Program-made: the position numbers and the translations under genes | Assembly (NCBI GenBank): GCA_040381075.1 | Contig: JBEIHX010000009.1 | Location: 53,043 to 117,042, forward strand | Direction: 5' to 3' | DNA: 64,000 nucleotides | Source of the DNA: JBEIHX01 sp040381075 | GTDB lineage: Bacteria > Pseudomonadota > Alphaproteobacteria > Caulobacterales > Aquidulcibacteraceae | In this document: positions 47,119 to 56,125 of the stretch, piece after piece | Layout of the letters: each line of letters begins with the position of its first letter | Position numbering within the stretch: the first letter of the stretch is position 1 | Notes under the pieces: model-generated | Seen by the model: only the letters and a program-made list of their open reading frames with translations | What the model was told of the DNA's origin: nothing | Databases searched by the model: none

Positions 47119-48051
47119 TCAATCCAGCCGCAGGCCGGGCGCGATCGGCGAACCGCGCAGCAGGTCGCAGGCGGCCATAACCGCCTTGCCCTCACGCTGC
47201 ACCGTGATCAGCCGCACCGCTCCCTCGCCGCAGGCGACCAATAGAGCCCCGTCCAGCACCTCCCCAGGCGCGCCGTCGCCCGGCTCAGGGCGCGACATCA
47301 GGACCTTCACGCGCACGCCGCCCTGCCCGGTCGGCAGGATGAACCAGGCCCCCGGAGCGGGCGACAGGGCGCGGATGCGCCGGTCCACGATCGTGGCTGG
47401 CTGCGTCCAGTCAATACGGGCCTCAGCCTTGTCGATCTTTGCAGCGTAGGTGACGCCCCCGGGGTCTTGCGGCGCACATCGCACCTCGTCGCGCTCCAAC
47501 GCCGCCATCGCCTGCGCCATCAGCGCAGCTCCCTTCTGCGCCATGCGGTCCTGCAGGGTGCGCGCCGTGTCGTCCGCGCGGATGGCGATCATTTCGGACA
47601 GGCAGATCGGGCCTTCATCCAGACCCGCGGTCATCCGCATGACCTGCACGCCGGTGACCGCATCGCCCGCCATGATCGCCCGCTGGATCGGGGCGGCGCC
47701 CCGCCAGCGCGGCAACAGGCTGCCATGCAGGTTGAAGCAGCCCAGGCGCGGCGCATCCAGGATCGGCTGCGGCAGGATCAGACCGTAGGCCGCCACCACG
47801 GCCGCATCGAGATCAAGGGCGGCAAAGGCGGCCTGCTCGTCAGCCCCGCGCAGCGAGCGCGGGGTGCGCGTCAGAAGGCCGCGGGCGGCCGCAAAGGCAG
47901 CGACCGGCGTGGGGTGCTCGCTCTGGCCCCGGCCAGCCGGCCGGGGCGGCTGGGAGTACACGCAGGCGATGTCGTAACCGGCAGCAACCAGCGCCGCCAG
48001 CGTCGGCACGGCAAAGTCAGGCGAACCCATGAAGGCGAGGCGCAAGGTCAT
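47119..48051 (-). CDS. fmt: Methionyl-tRNA formyltransferase
   Basis: 310 residues. N-domain LAFMGSPDFAVPTL, formyl-folate motif FNLHGSLLPRWRGAAPIQRAI with Asn, His and SLLP (about 106-126), and the C-terminal OB-like domain. It formylates initiator Met-tRNA. fmt is followed by truA with a 5-base gap. The peptide deformylase gene def, which often precedes fmt, is absent from this spot. Start ATG 48051 gives the family N-terminus. Confidence 0.96.
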   Translation of the reverse strand: MTLRLAFMGSPDFAVPTLAALVAAGYDIACVYSQPPRPAGRGQSEHPTPVAAFAAARGLLTRTPRSLRGADEQAAFAALDLDAAVVAAYGLILPQPILDAPRLGCFNLHGSLLPRWRGAAPIQRAIMAGDAVTGVQVMRMTAGLDEGPICLSEMIAIRADDTARTLQDRMAQKGAALMAQAMAALERDEVRCAPQDPGGVTYAAKIDKAEARIDWTQPATIVDRRIRALSPAPGAWFILPTGQGGVRVKVLMSRPEPGDGAPGEVLDGALLVACGEGAVRLITVQREGKAVMAACDLLRGSPIAPGLRLD

Positions 48052-48146
48052 GAGCGGGGGCAAAGCGCGTCTGGCGGCTGGCGTCAACGGCGCCGCTGAC
48101 GCGGCGATGCGGAAACCGACCACGGGCCGGCGTCGTATTGACCACC

Positions 48147-48962
48147 ATGACCCCGCGCATCTCAGCCATCACGACCCGTCGCGCCCTTCTCGCCAGCGCC
48201 GGCGCAAGCGGGCTCGCCGCCGTGGCGCGCGCCGCACCGGACGACGACGCCGACTGGAACCTCATCCTCGCCCGGTTCATTGTTGCGGGCGCAGACGGCG
48301 TGAACCGGTTCGATTATGCTCGCCTGCAGGCCGACGCCGGCAACCGGGCGCGCCTCGCCGCCCAGATAGCCCGATGGTGTGCGCAACGACCCTCAGCGAT
48401 GGGCGCGGGCGAGGCATTTGCATTCTGGTGCAATCTCTACAACGCCCTGACAGTGGCCATCGTCACCGAGCGTTTTCCCGTTCGCTCGATCCGCGACATC
48501 AGCTCTGGGCCGCTCACCCGCGGCCCCTGGAAGCGCCAGGCGGCGACGGTCGAGGGCCGCGCGCTGAGCCTCGACGACATTGAGCACGGCGTCCTGCGCA
48601 GGCAGTGGCGGGAGCCGAGGGTGCATTACGCCGTTAACTGCGCCTCGATCGGCTGTCCGAACCTGCAGCCGCGCGCCTGGCGGGCCGCCAGCCTGGAGGG
48701 CGATCTTGACGCTGCAGCCCGCGCCTACATCGCTCACCCGCGGGGCGTGCGGGCGACGCCCGACGGCGGCGTCGTCGTCTCGTCACTCTATCACTGGTTC
48801 AAGGGCGATTTCGGGGGCGACGACGCCGGCGTCCTCAGCCACCTGCGCAGATATGCCCAGGGCGACCTCGCCAAACGTCTGGCCGGCGTCGCGCGCATTT
48901 CCGGATACGCGTATGACTGGTCAGTCAATGCACCCGCGCCGGCGGCAAGGACCCAGAAGTGA
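48147..48962 (+). CDS. DUF547 domain protein with Tat-like signal
   Basis: 271 residues from ATG 48147. An RRA-LLASAGASG opening with a twin arginine suggests Tat export, cleaved near AVARAAP. The DUF547 motifs are FWCNLYNALTV (about 92), HYAVNCASIGCPNL (about 165) and SSLYHWFKGDFGG. The invariant Cys, His and Asn pattern hints at a thiol enzyme, but function is unknown. It overlaps the downstream TVP38 gene by four bases. Confidence 0.85.
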   Translation: MTPRISAITTRRALLASAGASGLAAVARAAPDDDADWNLILARFIVAGADGVNRFDYARLQADAGNRARLAAQIARWCAQRPSAMGAGEAFAFWCNLYNALTVAIVTERFPVRSIRDISSGPLTRGPWKRQAATVEGRALSLDDIEHGVLRRQWREPRVHYAVNCASIGCPNLQPRAWRAASLEGDLDAAARAYIAHPRGVRATPDGGVVVSSLYHWFKGDFGGDDAGVLSHLRRYAQGDLAKRLAGVARISGYAYDWSVNAPAPAARTQK

Positions 48963-49699
48963 TGAGCGACCCCCAAAACCCTCCCGCTGGCGGGCGCCGG
49001 ACCTGGCGACGCCTCATCCCGGTCGCAGCAGTGATGCTGGCCGCCGCCGGCGTCTACGCCAGCGGCCTGCACCAGTACCTGTCGCTGGATACCCTGCGCC
49101 TGCAACGCGCGAACCTGCAGGACTTCGTGGCGGACCATCCAGCGGCCTCGGTGGGCGTCTACATGGCGGTCTACGTCGTCGCAGTCGTCCTGTCCCTGCC
49201 GGGGTCGCTCTTCCTGTCGCTGACCGGCGGCTTCCTGTTTGGCATGTGGCTTGGCGCAGCCGCGACCTGGTTTGCCGCCACCGCGGGGGCGACCGTCATC
49301 TTCCTTGTGGCGCGAACGGCGTTCGGAAGCGCCCTGAAAGCGCGCGCCGGCGGCTTTATCGCGAAGCTGGAACGGGGGTTTCGTCGTAACGCCTTCAGTT
49401 ATCTTCTGAGCCTGCGGCTGATGCCGGCGGCGCCATTTTTCGTCGTCAATCTTGTCCCCGCCTTCCTGAATGTCAAAGCCCGCGACTTCGTCGCTGCAAC
49501 GGCGCTCGGGATCATCCCTGGCACGCTTGTCTATGCGTCGATCGGCGCAGGCCTCGGGGCCGTGTTCGACGCCGGCCAGACGCCGAGCCTCAGCCTGGTT
49601 GCGCGCCCCGAAGTCCTGATCGGCCTCATCGGCCTCGCCGGCCTGAGCCTCGCGCCGGTGTTTTTCCGCAGACGGAATGGAGACCGCCGTGACGGCTGA
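48959..49699 (+). CDS. TVP38/TMEM64 (DedA-like) membrane protein
   Basis: 246 residues, starting GTG 48959 or ATG 48962 inside the end of the DUF547 gene. Hydrophobic helix near the N-terminus, then the VTT/DedA signature GSLFLSLTGGFLFGMWLGA and RLMPAAPFFVVNLVPAFLNV, GIIPGTLVYASIGAGLG. Family members are membrane scramblase/transport-related proteins. It is followed by a flavin disulfide reductase whose start lies inside its last codons, a pairing common in alphaproteobacteria. Confidence 0.88.
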   Translation: MMSDPQNPPAGGRRTWRRLIPVAAVMLAAAGVYASGLHQYLSLDTLRLQRANLQDFVADHPAASVGVYMAVYVVAVVLSLPGSLFLSLTGGFLFGMWLGAAATWFAATAGATVIFLVARTAFGSALKARAGGFIAKLERGFRRNAFSYLLSLRLMPAAPFFVVNLVPAFLNVKARDFVAATALGIIPGTLVYASIGAGLGAVFDAGQTPSLSLVARPEVLIGLIGLAGLSLAPVFFRRRNGDRRDG

Positions 49700-51131
49700 C
49701 GACAGACGGATCAGCAGGGCTGACCTGGTGGTGATCGGCGCCGGCAGCGCGGGTCTGTCGGTGGCCGCAGGCGCGGCCCAGCTCGGCCTCAAGGTGGTGC
49801 TCTATGAAAAGGCCGAGATGGGCGGGGATTGCCTCAATGACGGCTGCGTTCCCTCCAAGGCGCTGATCGCCGCAGCCAGGGCGGCGCAGGCCCATCGCGA
49901 CAGCGCGCGGTTCGGCGTCGCAGCTGACGAGCCGACGGTGGACTGGCCGGCGGTGCGCCGTCACATCCGTGGGGTGATTGAGGCGATCGCGCCGATCGAC
50001 AGTCAGGAACGATTTGAAGGGCTTGGAGTGCGCGTGGTGCGCGAAGCCGCCCGCTTCGCAGATCCCCGCACCGTCGTGTCAGACACCACCTGCGTGCGGG
50101 CGCGCCGGATTGTCATCGCCACCGGTTCGCGCCCCGCCGCACCGTCGACGCCTGGCCTTGATGGAGTTGACTACCTGACCAACGAAACGGTGTTCGACAT
50201 CGACGCCTTGCCGGCCCGCCTGATTGTTCTCGGGGCCGGACCTATCGGGATGGAGCTTGCGCAGGCGTTTCGCCGGCTGGGCGCCGCGGTGACCGTTGTC
50301 GAGGCGCAGACCCCGCTGGCGCGCGCCGACCCCGAGGCGGCCCAGGCCGTTTCAGCCGCACTGACCCAGGAGGGGGTGGAGATCCTGGCGGGCTGGAGCG
50401 CAACCGCCGCGGCGAAGACAGCCGACGGCGTCGCCCTGACGATTGAGGCGAAAGACGGCCAACGGCGAATCCTGCAGGCAGAGCGCCTGCTCGTCGCAAC
50501 GGGCCGGCGCGCCGCGCTTGACGGCCTGGACCTCGCCAAAGGCCAGATCGCCCACACCGCTCGCGGCGTGACGACCGATGCGGGGCTGCGCACCAGCAAT
50601 CCACGCGTCTGGGCGCTCGGCGACGCAGCCGGGCGCGAGCAGTTCACCCATGCCGCCGGACAGCACGCCTCAGTCTGGGTGCGCCGGGCCTTGTTCAAAC
50701 AGTCAACCCTTGCGCACAGCCTGCCGATCCCGGAGGTCACCTATACCGACCCGGAACTTGCCCAGGTCGGATTGGGCGAAGAGACAGCGCGCGCGCGCTT
50801 TGGCTCGCGCGTGCGCGTCACGCGCTGGACCTTTCATGACAACGACCGCGCCCAGGCCGAACGCGACACGCAGGGCTTCGCCAAGCTCGTGCTTCACGCC
50901 AACGGACAGATCCTGGGGGCCACGATTGTGGGCGCCGGCGCCGGAGACCTCCTGCAAAGCGTCACCCTGGCGATGTCGAACGGACTGAACGCCCGCGCGC
51001 TCACCAACTTCGTCGCACCCTATCCGACCCGCGGCGAAATCGTGAAACGCCTTGCAGGCGCCTTCTACTCGCCCGTGCTGTTCTCCCCCAGCACGCGCCG
51101 GCTGGTCGGCTTGCTCCAGCGACTGCCCTGA
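49677..51131 (+). CDS. Pyridine nucleotide-disulfide oxidoreductase (mercuric reductase/Lpd-like)
   Basis: 484 residues. FAD loop VVIGAGSAGLSVAAGA, redox-active pair CLNDGCVPSKAL (about residues 55-60), NAD loop VLGAGPIGMELAQAFRRLGAAV, second FAD motif VWALGDAAG, and the dimerisation C-domain with ATIVGAGAGDLLQ. The C-terminal HxxxE pair of Lpd is not present in that form, so it belongs to the mercuric-reductase-like group of unknown substrate. It overlaps the TVP38 gene by 23 bases, so the two are likely used together. Confidence 0.88.
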   Translation: METAVTADDRRISRADLVVIGAGSAGLSVAAGAAQLGLKVVLYEKAEMGGDCLNDGCVPSKALIAAARAAQAHRDSARFGVAADEPTVDWPAVRRHIRGVIEAIAPIDSQERFEGLGVRVVREAARFADPRTVVSDTTCVRARRIVIATGSRPAAPSTPGLDGVDYLTNETVFDIDALPARLIVLGAGPIGMELAQAFRRLGAAVTVVEAQTPLARADPEAAQAVSAALTQEGVEILAGWSATAAAKTADGVALTIEAKDGQRRILQAERLLVATGRRAALDGLDLAKGQIAHTARGVTTDAGLRTSNPRVWALGDAAGREQFTHAAGQHASVWVRRALFKQSTLAHSLPIPEVTYTDPELAQVGLGEETARARFGSRVRVTRWTFHDNDRAQAERDTQGFAKLVLHANGQILGATIVGAGAGDLLQSVTLAMSNGLNARALTNFVAPYPTRGEIVKRLAGAFYSPVLFSPSTRRLVGLLQRLP

Positions 51132-51145
51132 GCTATCCGGCGCGT

Positions 51146-52630
51146 ATGGCGGGAAAGCCGGCAGCATCATCCCTGAGCCTCGCGCCAGGACAGGTCGGGG
51201 CGCAGCTGTCCCCAAGCCGCAGCCTGGCCGGCCGGCTGTTGTGGCTGACCGTCCTGTTCGTGCTGCTGGCAGAATTTCTGATCCTGATCCCTGCAATGGG
51301 CGACTTCCGGGACCGCTGGCTCAGCGACCGCGTGGCGGCTGCAGAAACCGCCGCACTGGCGCGCGACGTGGCCCAGGGCGAGCAGATCGCCGCGGACATA
51401 GATATCGCCCTGCGGCGCAGCGCCGCCGTCCTGGCCATCGCGGTCAAACGCGAGGGCGAACGCCAGATGGTGCTCGGCCCAGACCAACCGATCGAGGCCA
51501 AGACGCTGCATACAGTAGATTTGCGTGCATCAACGCGCGTGGGGCAGATCCTTGGTGCGCTCCGAACCCTGACGGTCTCACAAAAGAGAACCCTGCGAAT
51601 CCTGGCTGCACCAAGAATTCTGCAGGGCGAATTCATCGAGGTGCTGGTTCCGGAAGCTCCACTGAAAGAGGCTCTGTGGGCCTACGCAATCCAGACCCTG
51701 TGGTTGTCCGTGATTGTGTCAATCGCCACCGGCGCGCTCGTGTTCTGGACGCTTGCCCGCCAGATCGTTTTTCCGATACGGCGTCTGACAGGAAGCATCG
51801 AAGCCTTCCGCGCGGCGCCTGAGGATGAATCGCGTTCAATCCGGGTGTCCGGCCGGACTGACGAGATCGGCCGGGCGGAAGCCGCACTCGCTGATATGGA
51901 GCAGGAACTGCGCGGGGCCCTGCGCAGCCGCGAGCGCCTTGCCCAACTCGGCGGCGCGGTCGCGCGGATCAATCATGACCTCCGCAATACGCTTGCAGCC
52001 GCCCAGATCGTCAGTGAACGTCTCGCGCAATCCCAGGACCCGAAGGTCCGACAGGCCGCTCCGCGTCTGGAACGCGCGCTGGAACGCGCCATCGGGCTTG
52101 CCGAAGCCACATTGCGCTATGGCCGGGCGGAGGAGCCCGCGCCCGTCCTTGATCTGCATGAAGTCCGCCCCCTGCTGGAGGAGGCGGCGCGCGAGGCGCT
52201 GGAAGGCCATTGCGACATCACGGTCGATCTTTCCGCACCAATGGGCCTGCTTGCGTTGGCCGACGCAGACTACATGCACCGCATCCTGCTCAATCTTCTG
52301 CGCAACGCGGTGCAGGCGCTCGCCGGGCGCCCCGGAGCCACGCTGACGCTGAGCGCAAGACCGGCGCGCGACGCCGTCATCATAACCCTGGCGGACAACG
52401 GCCCAGGCGTTCCGCCGAAAGTTCAGGAGCGCCTCTTTCAACCCTTTGCAAGCGGCAATCGCGCCGGCGGCGCCGGATTGGGCCTCGCCATCGCGCGCGA
52501 ACTGGCGCGCACTCTGGGTGGCGACCTGCGCCTGGCGCGCACCGGCCCAGGCGGAACCGAATTTCAGTTGCGCCTGCCAAGCGCAGGCGCGGCCAACGCG
52601 CCTCCTCTGGCGGCGGAGGGGGATGCATGA
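51146..52630 (+). CDS. Sensor histidine kinase with HAMP domain
   Basis: 494 residues. N-terminal TM (about 29-50), a periplasmic sensor of about 130 residues, a second TM (about 180-205), HAMP (RRLTGSIEAFRAAPEDESR), a DHp helix with phospho-acceptor His in RINHDLRNTLAAA (about 275), and the ATPase with N box NLLRNAVQAL, DNGPGVP and GAGLGLAIAREL. The HDLRN histidine box is the NtrY-like type. No response regulator is adjacent; instead its stop overlaps the start of the GH78 gene, which is unusual. Confidence 0.92.
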   Translation: MAGKPAASSLSLAPGQVGAQLSPSRSLAGRLLWLTVLFVLLAEFLILIPAMGDFRDRWLSDRVAAAETAALARDVAQGEQIAADIDIALRRSAAVLAIAVKREGERQMVLGPDQPIEAKTLHTVDLRASTRVGQILGALRTLTVSQKRTLRILAAPRILQGEFIEVLVPEAPLKEALWAYAIQTLWLSVIVSIATGALVFWTLARQIVFPIRRLTGSIEAFRAAPEDESRSIRVSGRTDEIGRAEAALADMEQELRGALRSRERLAQLGGAVARINHDLRNTLAAAQIVSERLAQSQDPKVRQAAPRLERALERAIGLAEATLRYGRAEEPAPVLDLHEVRPLLEEAAREALEGHCDITVDLSAPMGLLALADADYMHRILLNLLRNAVQALAGRPGATLTLSARPARDAVIITLADNGPGVPPKVQERLFQPFASGNRAGGAGLGLAIARELARTLGGDLRLARTGPGGTEFQLRLPSAGAANAPPLAAEGDA

Positions 52631-55311
52631 TGACCAGATTGCCGCCGCCCGCCGTCTTCTGGGCCGGTCAGACGATCGACCCTGCCGGACCGTTCAAGGC
52701 GATGCGCGGGATCAGGCGCCACGACGGCGTCAACCGCTGGTTCCTGTTCCGCCGAAGGGTCGTGGCGCCGGCGTCCGGCGGGCGGTGCGCGTTGCGCATC
52801 GCCGTTGATGGTCGCTACCGACTGGTGGTCAACGGACAGGATTGCGGCGGCGGGCCGGCGCGCCACGGCTGGCGCACACCGGTGTTTCTGGAGCATGACG
52901 TCAGCCATGCCCTGCACGCCGGCGAGAACGTCATCGCCCTGGTGCTGCACACACTCGGCGTCGACGCAGCCTGGTATGAGGCCCCGCAGGGCTGGGCGCG
53001 GGCGAGCTTCGGCGACGGCGCAGTCTGGGTCGACGGCGCCATCGACGGCCCGGAGTGGTCCGTCGACTGCAGCACCCGCAGCGGATGGCGGGCAATTCTG
53101 AGCGACGCCTGGCGCAGCGACACGCCGCGCAGCAACGATGCTCTTGATTTCATCGAGTCGCTCGACCTGCGCGGCATTGAAACCGACTGGGACAGGCCTG
53201 GCTTCAACGACAGTCACTGGCCCGAGACCCATGCGCTGAGGATCGGCGGCGGACCGCCTGACGCACCGTTCGGCGGCATGCGTCATGAGCGGTTCCCGAT
53301 GCTGCGCGCCGCCGGCGTGGCGCCGCTGCGCGAATGGCGCGAACAGGCGCATCGGCTGATCCGCGCGAGCGCGCGCCAGCCGCAGCCAGACCTGCCGATC
53401 GAGACGAGACTGTACCGCGAAGCCGACATCTCCACAGACGCGCTCTGGCGCGGGCTGGAGGGCTTCTTTTCGGGCGGCGAGGTCGATGTCAGAACGGATC
53501 ATCGAGATGCAGCCCTGCTTCTCGACTTCGGCGTCATCCGCAGTGCGCGCCCCTTCGTGGATGTGACGGCGCACGGCGGAGAAACGCTGGAGATCGCCGT
53601 TGCCGAAGGCCTGCCGGGCGAATGGGGGGCGCAGGGACCCGGCAGTCGCATCACGCCGACGCCGCTCCTCGGGCTTGACGCCCATCTGTGGCGGGTTGTC
53701 CTGAAGCCGGGCCGCCAACGCGTGGCGCGGTTCGCCTGGGCGGGCGCCCGCTATCTCGAGCTGGTGGTCCGCGATGCGCCGCAGGGCCTGACGATCCATG
53801 ACGCCGGCCTCATCGCGCAGCGCTTTCCCGCTGAGATCCGTGGCCGTTTCACATGTTCCGACACACTTCTCAACCGGATCTGGGATGCCGGCGTCAACAC
53901 GCTCGCCGCCTGCATGCAGGACGGCTGGATCGATTGTCCGAGCCGGGAGCAGCGGCAATGGCTCGGCGATGTCCTGGTGGAGTATCCTGCCGCACGCATG
54001 GCCTTCGACCACTCGGTGGACCGTCTGACCGCCAAGCACCTGCGTGACGCGGCGCAAAGTCAGCGCACCGATGGCCTGACGCAGATGTTTGCACCGGGCG
54101 ACCATGCGACGGACGCCATACTGATACCGGACTGGACCCTCGCCTGGGTGCTCACTGCCCACGAACACTGGCGGCTTTCAGCAGACCGTGATGTTCTTGC
54201 AGAGATGTTCCCAGCAGTTGTGCGGGCGCTCGCCTGGTTTGAAGCCCGCCTGGACGCAGGCGGCGGGCTGATCGCCGACTGTCCGCACTGGCTGTTCATG
54301 GATTGGTCGGCATTCGGCCGCGCCGGCTGGTCAGCGGCCCTGAACGCCATGGCGGCGGGCGCCTTCAACGCAGCAGCAGGCATCGCAGCAGCCGTCGAAG
54401 CCCCACTGTACGCGCAGCGGTTCGCGGCGCGCGCCACGGCGATCGCCGCCGCCCTGCAGTCGCACTGGGACGAGGCGCGCGGCGTGTTCGTCGATGTGGT
54501 CGAGCCGGAGAGCGGGCGGCTTGAACCGCGCGTGTCGCAGCACGCCAACGCCGGCGCGATCCTGTGGGGCGTCGCAGGGCCAGACCAGACCCACCGCATC
54601 GTGGCCGCTCTCAGCGACCAGGCGCGCCTGAAGACAACCGCCGCGCCGCCCGTCGCCCCCAGGGGCGAAGATGTCGATCCTGTGCACGATATTGTCCGGG
54701 CGAATACCTTCTTTGCCCATTTCGTCCACGAGGCGCTGGCCAAAGCGGGCCGGGTGGATCTGGCGCTCGCCGACATTCGCACCGCATTCGCCGGCATGAT
54801 CGCCGCCGGCGCGACCACACTGTGGGAGAACCTGAGCCCGACCGCGTCGTTGTGCCACGGGTTTTCAGCCGGCCCGCTGACGACGCTGGTGCGTCACGTG
54901 CTCGGCGTAAGCCCGGCTGCGCCCGGCTTCGCGCGCCTGCGCTTTGCGCCGGATCTGGCCGATCTTGAGTGGGCGGAGGGCGCGCTGGATACACAGCTCG
55001 GTGAGGTGGCTGTCAGCCTTCGCCGCATCGGGCAGGAGATGGACGCTACGATCAGCACGCCAGCGGGCATGCCGATCGAGATCACGCCGCCCCCCGGCAT
55101 GCAGCTTGTCGGGGAGCCTTCGTCGGACGCAGATGACGTAGAGGCAGCGCAGGGCGCCTGGCGCAGCAGGCATGGGCGAACCCCGCCCCGAGGCGACGCA
55201 GATGCGACGACCGAACGGGACGTCCGGGCGCGCGCCACAGGCCAACGCGTTCTGGCGATGCGATTTGCCCCGGCAGGCGGGGCGGTTAAGCCCGCGGCGC
55301 CAGGATCATGA
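52627..55311 (+). CDS. GH78-family alpha-L-rhamnosidase-like glycosidase
   Basis: 894 residues from ATG 52627, which overlaps the kinase stop (ATGATGA) behind GGAGGGG. Beta domains come first (RYRLVVNGQDCGGGPARHGW, a jelly-roll carbohydrate-binding opening), then the helical GH78 catalytic domain with DCPSREQRQWLGD (about residues 437-449) and the later TTLWENLSPTASLCHGFSAGP, and a C-terminal beta domain. The acidic residues in those motifs match the general acid/base of the family. No signal peptide is seen, so it would be cytoplasmic and need an imported glycoside. Its end overlaps the infC end by 26 bases on the other strand. Confidence 0.88.
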   Translation: MMTRLPPPAVFWAGQTIDPAGPFKAMRGIRRHDGVNRWFLFRRRVVAPASGGRCALRIAVDGRYRLVVNGQDCGGGPARHGWRTPVFLEHDVSHALHAGENVIALVLHTLGVDAAWYEAPQGWARASFGDGAVWVDGAIDGPEWSVDCSTRSGWRAILSDAWRSDTPRSNDALDFIESLDLRGIETDWDRPGFNDSHWPETHALRIGGGPPDAPFGGMRHERFPMLRAAGVAPLREWREQAHRLIRASARQPQPDLPIETRLYREADISTDALWRGLEGFFSGGEVDVRTDHRDAALLLDFGVIRSARPFVDVTAHGGETLEIAVAEGLPGEWGAQGPGSRITPTPLLGLDAHLWRVVLKPGRQRVARFAWAGARYLELVVRDAPQGLTIHDAGLIAQRFPAEIRGRFTCSDTLLNRIWDAGVNTLAACMQDGWIDCPSREQRQWLGDVLVEYPAARMAFDHSVDRLTAKHLRDAAQSQRTDGLTQMFAPGDHATDAILIPDWTLAWVLTAHEHWRLSADRDVLAEMFPAVVRALAWFEARLDAGGGLIADCPHWLFMDWSAFGRAGWSAALNAMAAGAFNAAAGIAAAVEAPLYAQRFAARATAIAAALQSHWDEARGVFVDVVEPESGRLEPRVSQHANAGAILWGVAGPDQTHRIVAALSDQARLKTTAAPPVAPRGEDVDPVHDIVRANTFFAHFVHEALAKAGRVDLALADIRTAFAGMIAAGATTLWENLSPTASLCHGFSAGPLTTLVRHVLGVSPAAPGFARLRFAPDLADLEWAEGALDTQLGEVAVSLRRIGQEMDATISTPAGMPIEITPPPGMQLVGEPSSDADDVEAAQGAWRSRHGRTPPRGDADATTERDVRARATGQRVLAMRFAPAGGAVKPAAPGS

Positions 55312-55834
55312 TGACCTGACGGCCCTCGAACCGCGGCTCGTACTCAACCTTCGCCACATCCTGGAAGTCCCGCCGGACACGGTCGAGCACTTCCATTCCG
55401 AGATGCTGGTGGGCCATTTCGCGGCCACGGAAGCGCAAGGTGACCTTCACCTTGTCGCCCTCCTCAAAAAAACCGCGCATCTGGCGTGACTTGACTTCAT
55501 AATCATGAATATCGATGCCAGGCCGCAGCTTGATTTCCTTCAGTTCGACGACCTTCTGCTTGCGGCGCGCCTCCGCCTTCTTCTTCTGTTCCTGGAACTT
55601 GAACTTTCCATAGTCGAGGATCTTGCAGACCGGCGGGTTGGCCGTCGGCGACACTTCGACAAGGTCGAGGCCCGCTTCACGCGCAGCTTCCAGGGCGGCG
55701 GCTATGGGCATTTCGCCCTGCTTCTCACCATTCTCATCGATCAGGAGCACCCGGTAGGCGCGGATGTCTTCGTTCACGCGCGGACCATCATTCTTGGTCG
55801 GCGGCGCGGCTTGGGGTCGGCGGACTATGCTCAC
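55286..55834 (-). CDS. infC: Translation initiation factor IF-3
   Basis: 182 residues from GTG 55834. N-domain GPRVNEDIRAYRVLLIDENGE, hinge with lysine-rich FKFQEQKKKAEARRKQK, C-domain KEIKLRPGIDIHDYEVK and KVTLRFRGREMAHQ. It prevents subunit joining and proofreads start codons. AGGAGA lies directly against the GTG with one base between, while an ATA codon at 55828 is seven bases from AGGAG; IF-3 genes often use rare start codons for autoregulation, so the ATA could be the real start. rpmI/rplT are not downstream. Confidence 0.95.
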   Translation of the reverse strand: MSIVRRPQAAPPTKNDGPRVNEDIRAYRVLLIDENGEKQGEMPIAAALEAAREAGLDLVEVSPTANPPVCKILDYGKFKFQEQKKKAEARRKQKVVELKEIKLRPGIDIHDYEVKSRQMRGFFEEGDKVKVTLRFRGREMAHQHLGMEVLDRVRRDFQDVAKVEYEPRFEGRQVIMILAPRA

Positions 55835-55922
55835 TCTCCTGTGGCGGCCATCGGGTCAGGTGCGTTTCTGGACCGGGGGCCGAAGCGCACCCGGCGATGC
55901 TTATCCCAAAAACGTTGCGGAA

Positions 55923-55951
55923 GATATGACGGAGCCCGCGCAATCGATCAA
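55923..55951 (-). promoter_or_regulatory. Candidate infC promoter
   Basis: On the minus strand TTGATC (55951-55946) and CATATC (55928-55923) are 17 bases apart, about 90 bases before the infC start. The -10 match is weak. Confidence 0.35.
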
Positions 55952-56125
55952 GCGGCCATCCTGCGCACGCCGCCGCCCAACGACCGGTCCGGCGCCACGC
56001 CCAATCCCAGCCGGGGCCGGGCCAGGATCAGGATCAGACGAGGAATTCCATTCCGCGGGGTTGCCGTCGCTGAATGTGCGGCGGCATAACCGCATGCTGA
56101 CCCAACGCCGCGATTTGCGGGGCCC

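Noticed and set aside
52564..54168. Minus-strand frame of about 530 codons
   Set aside because: Antisense of the GH78 gene, no recognisable domain.
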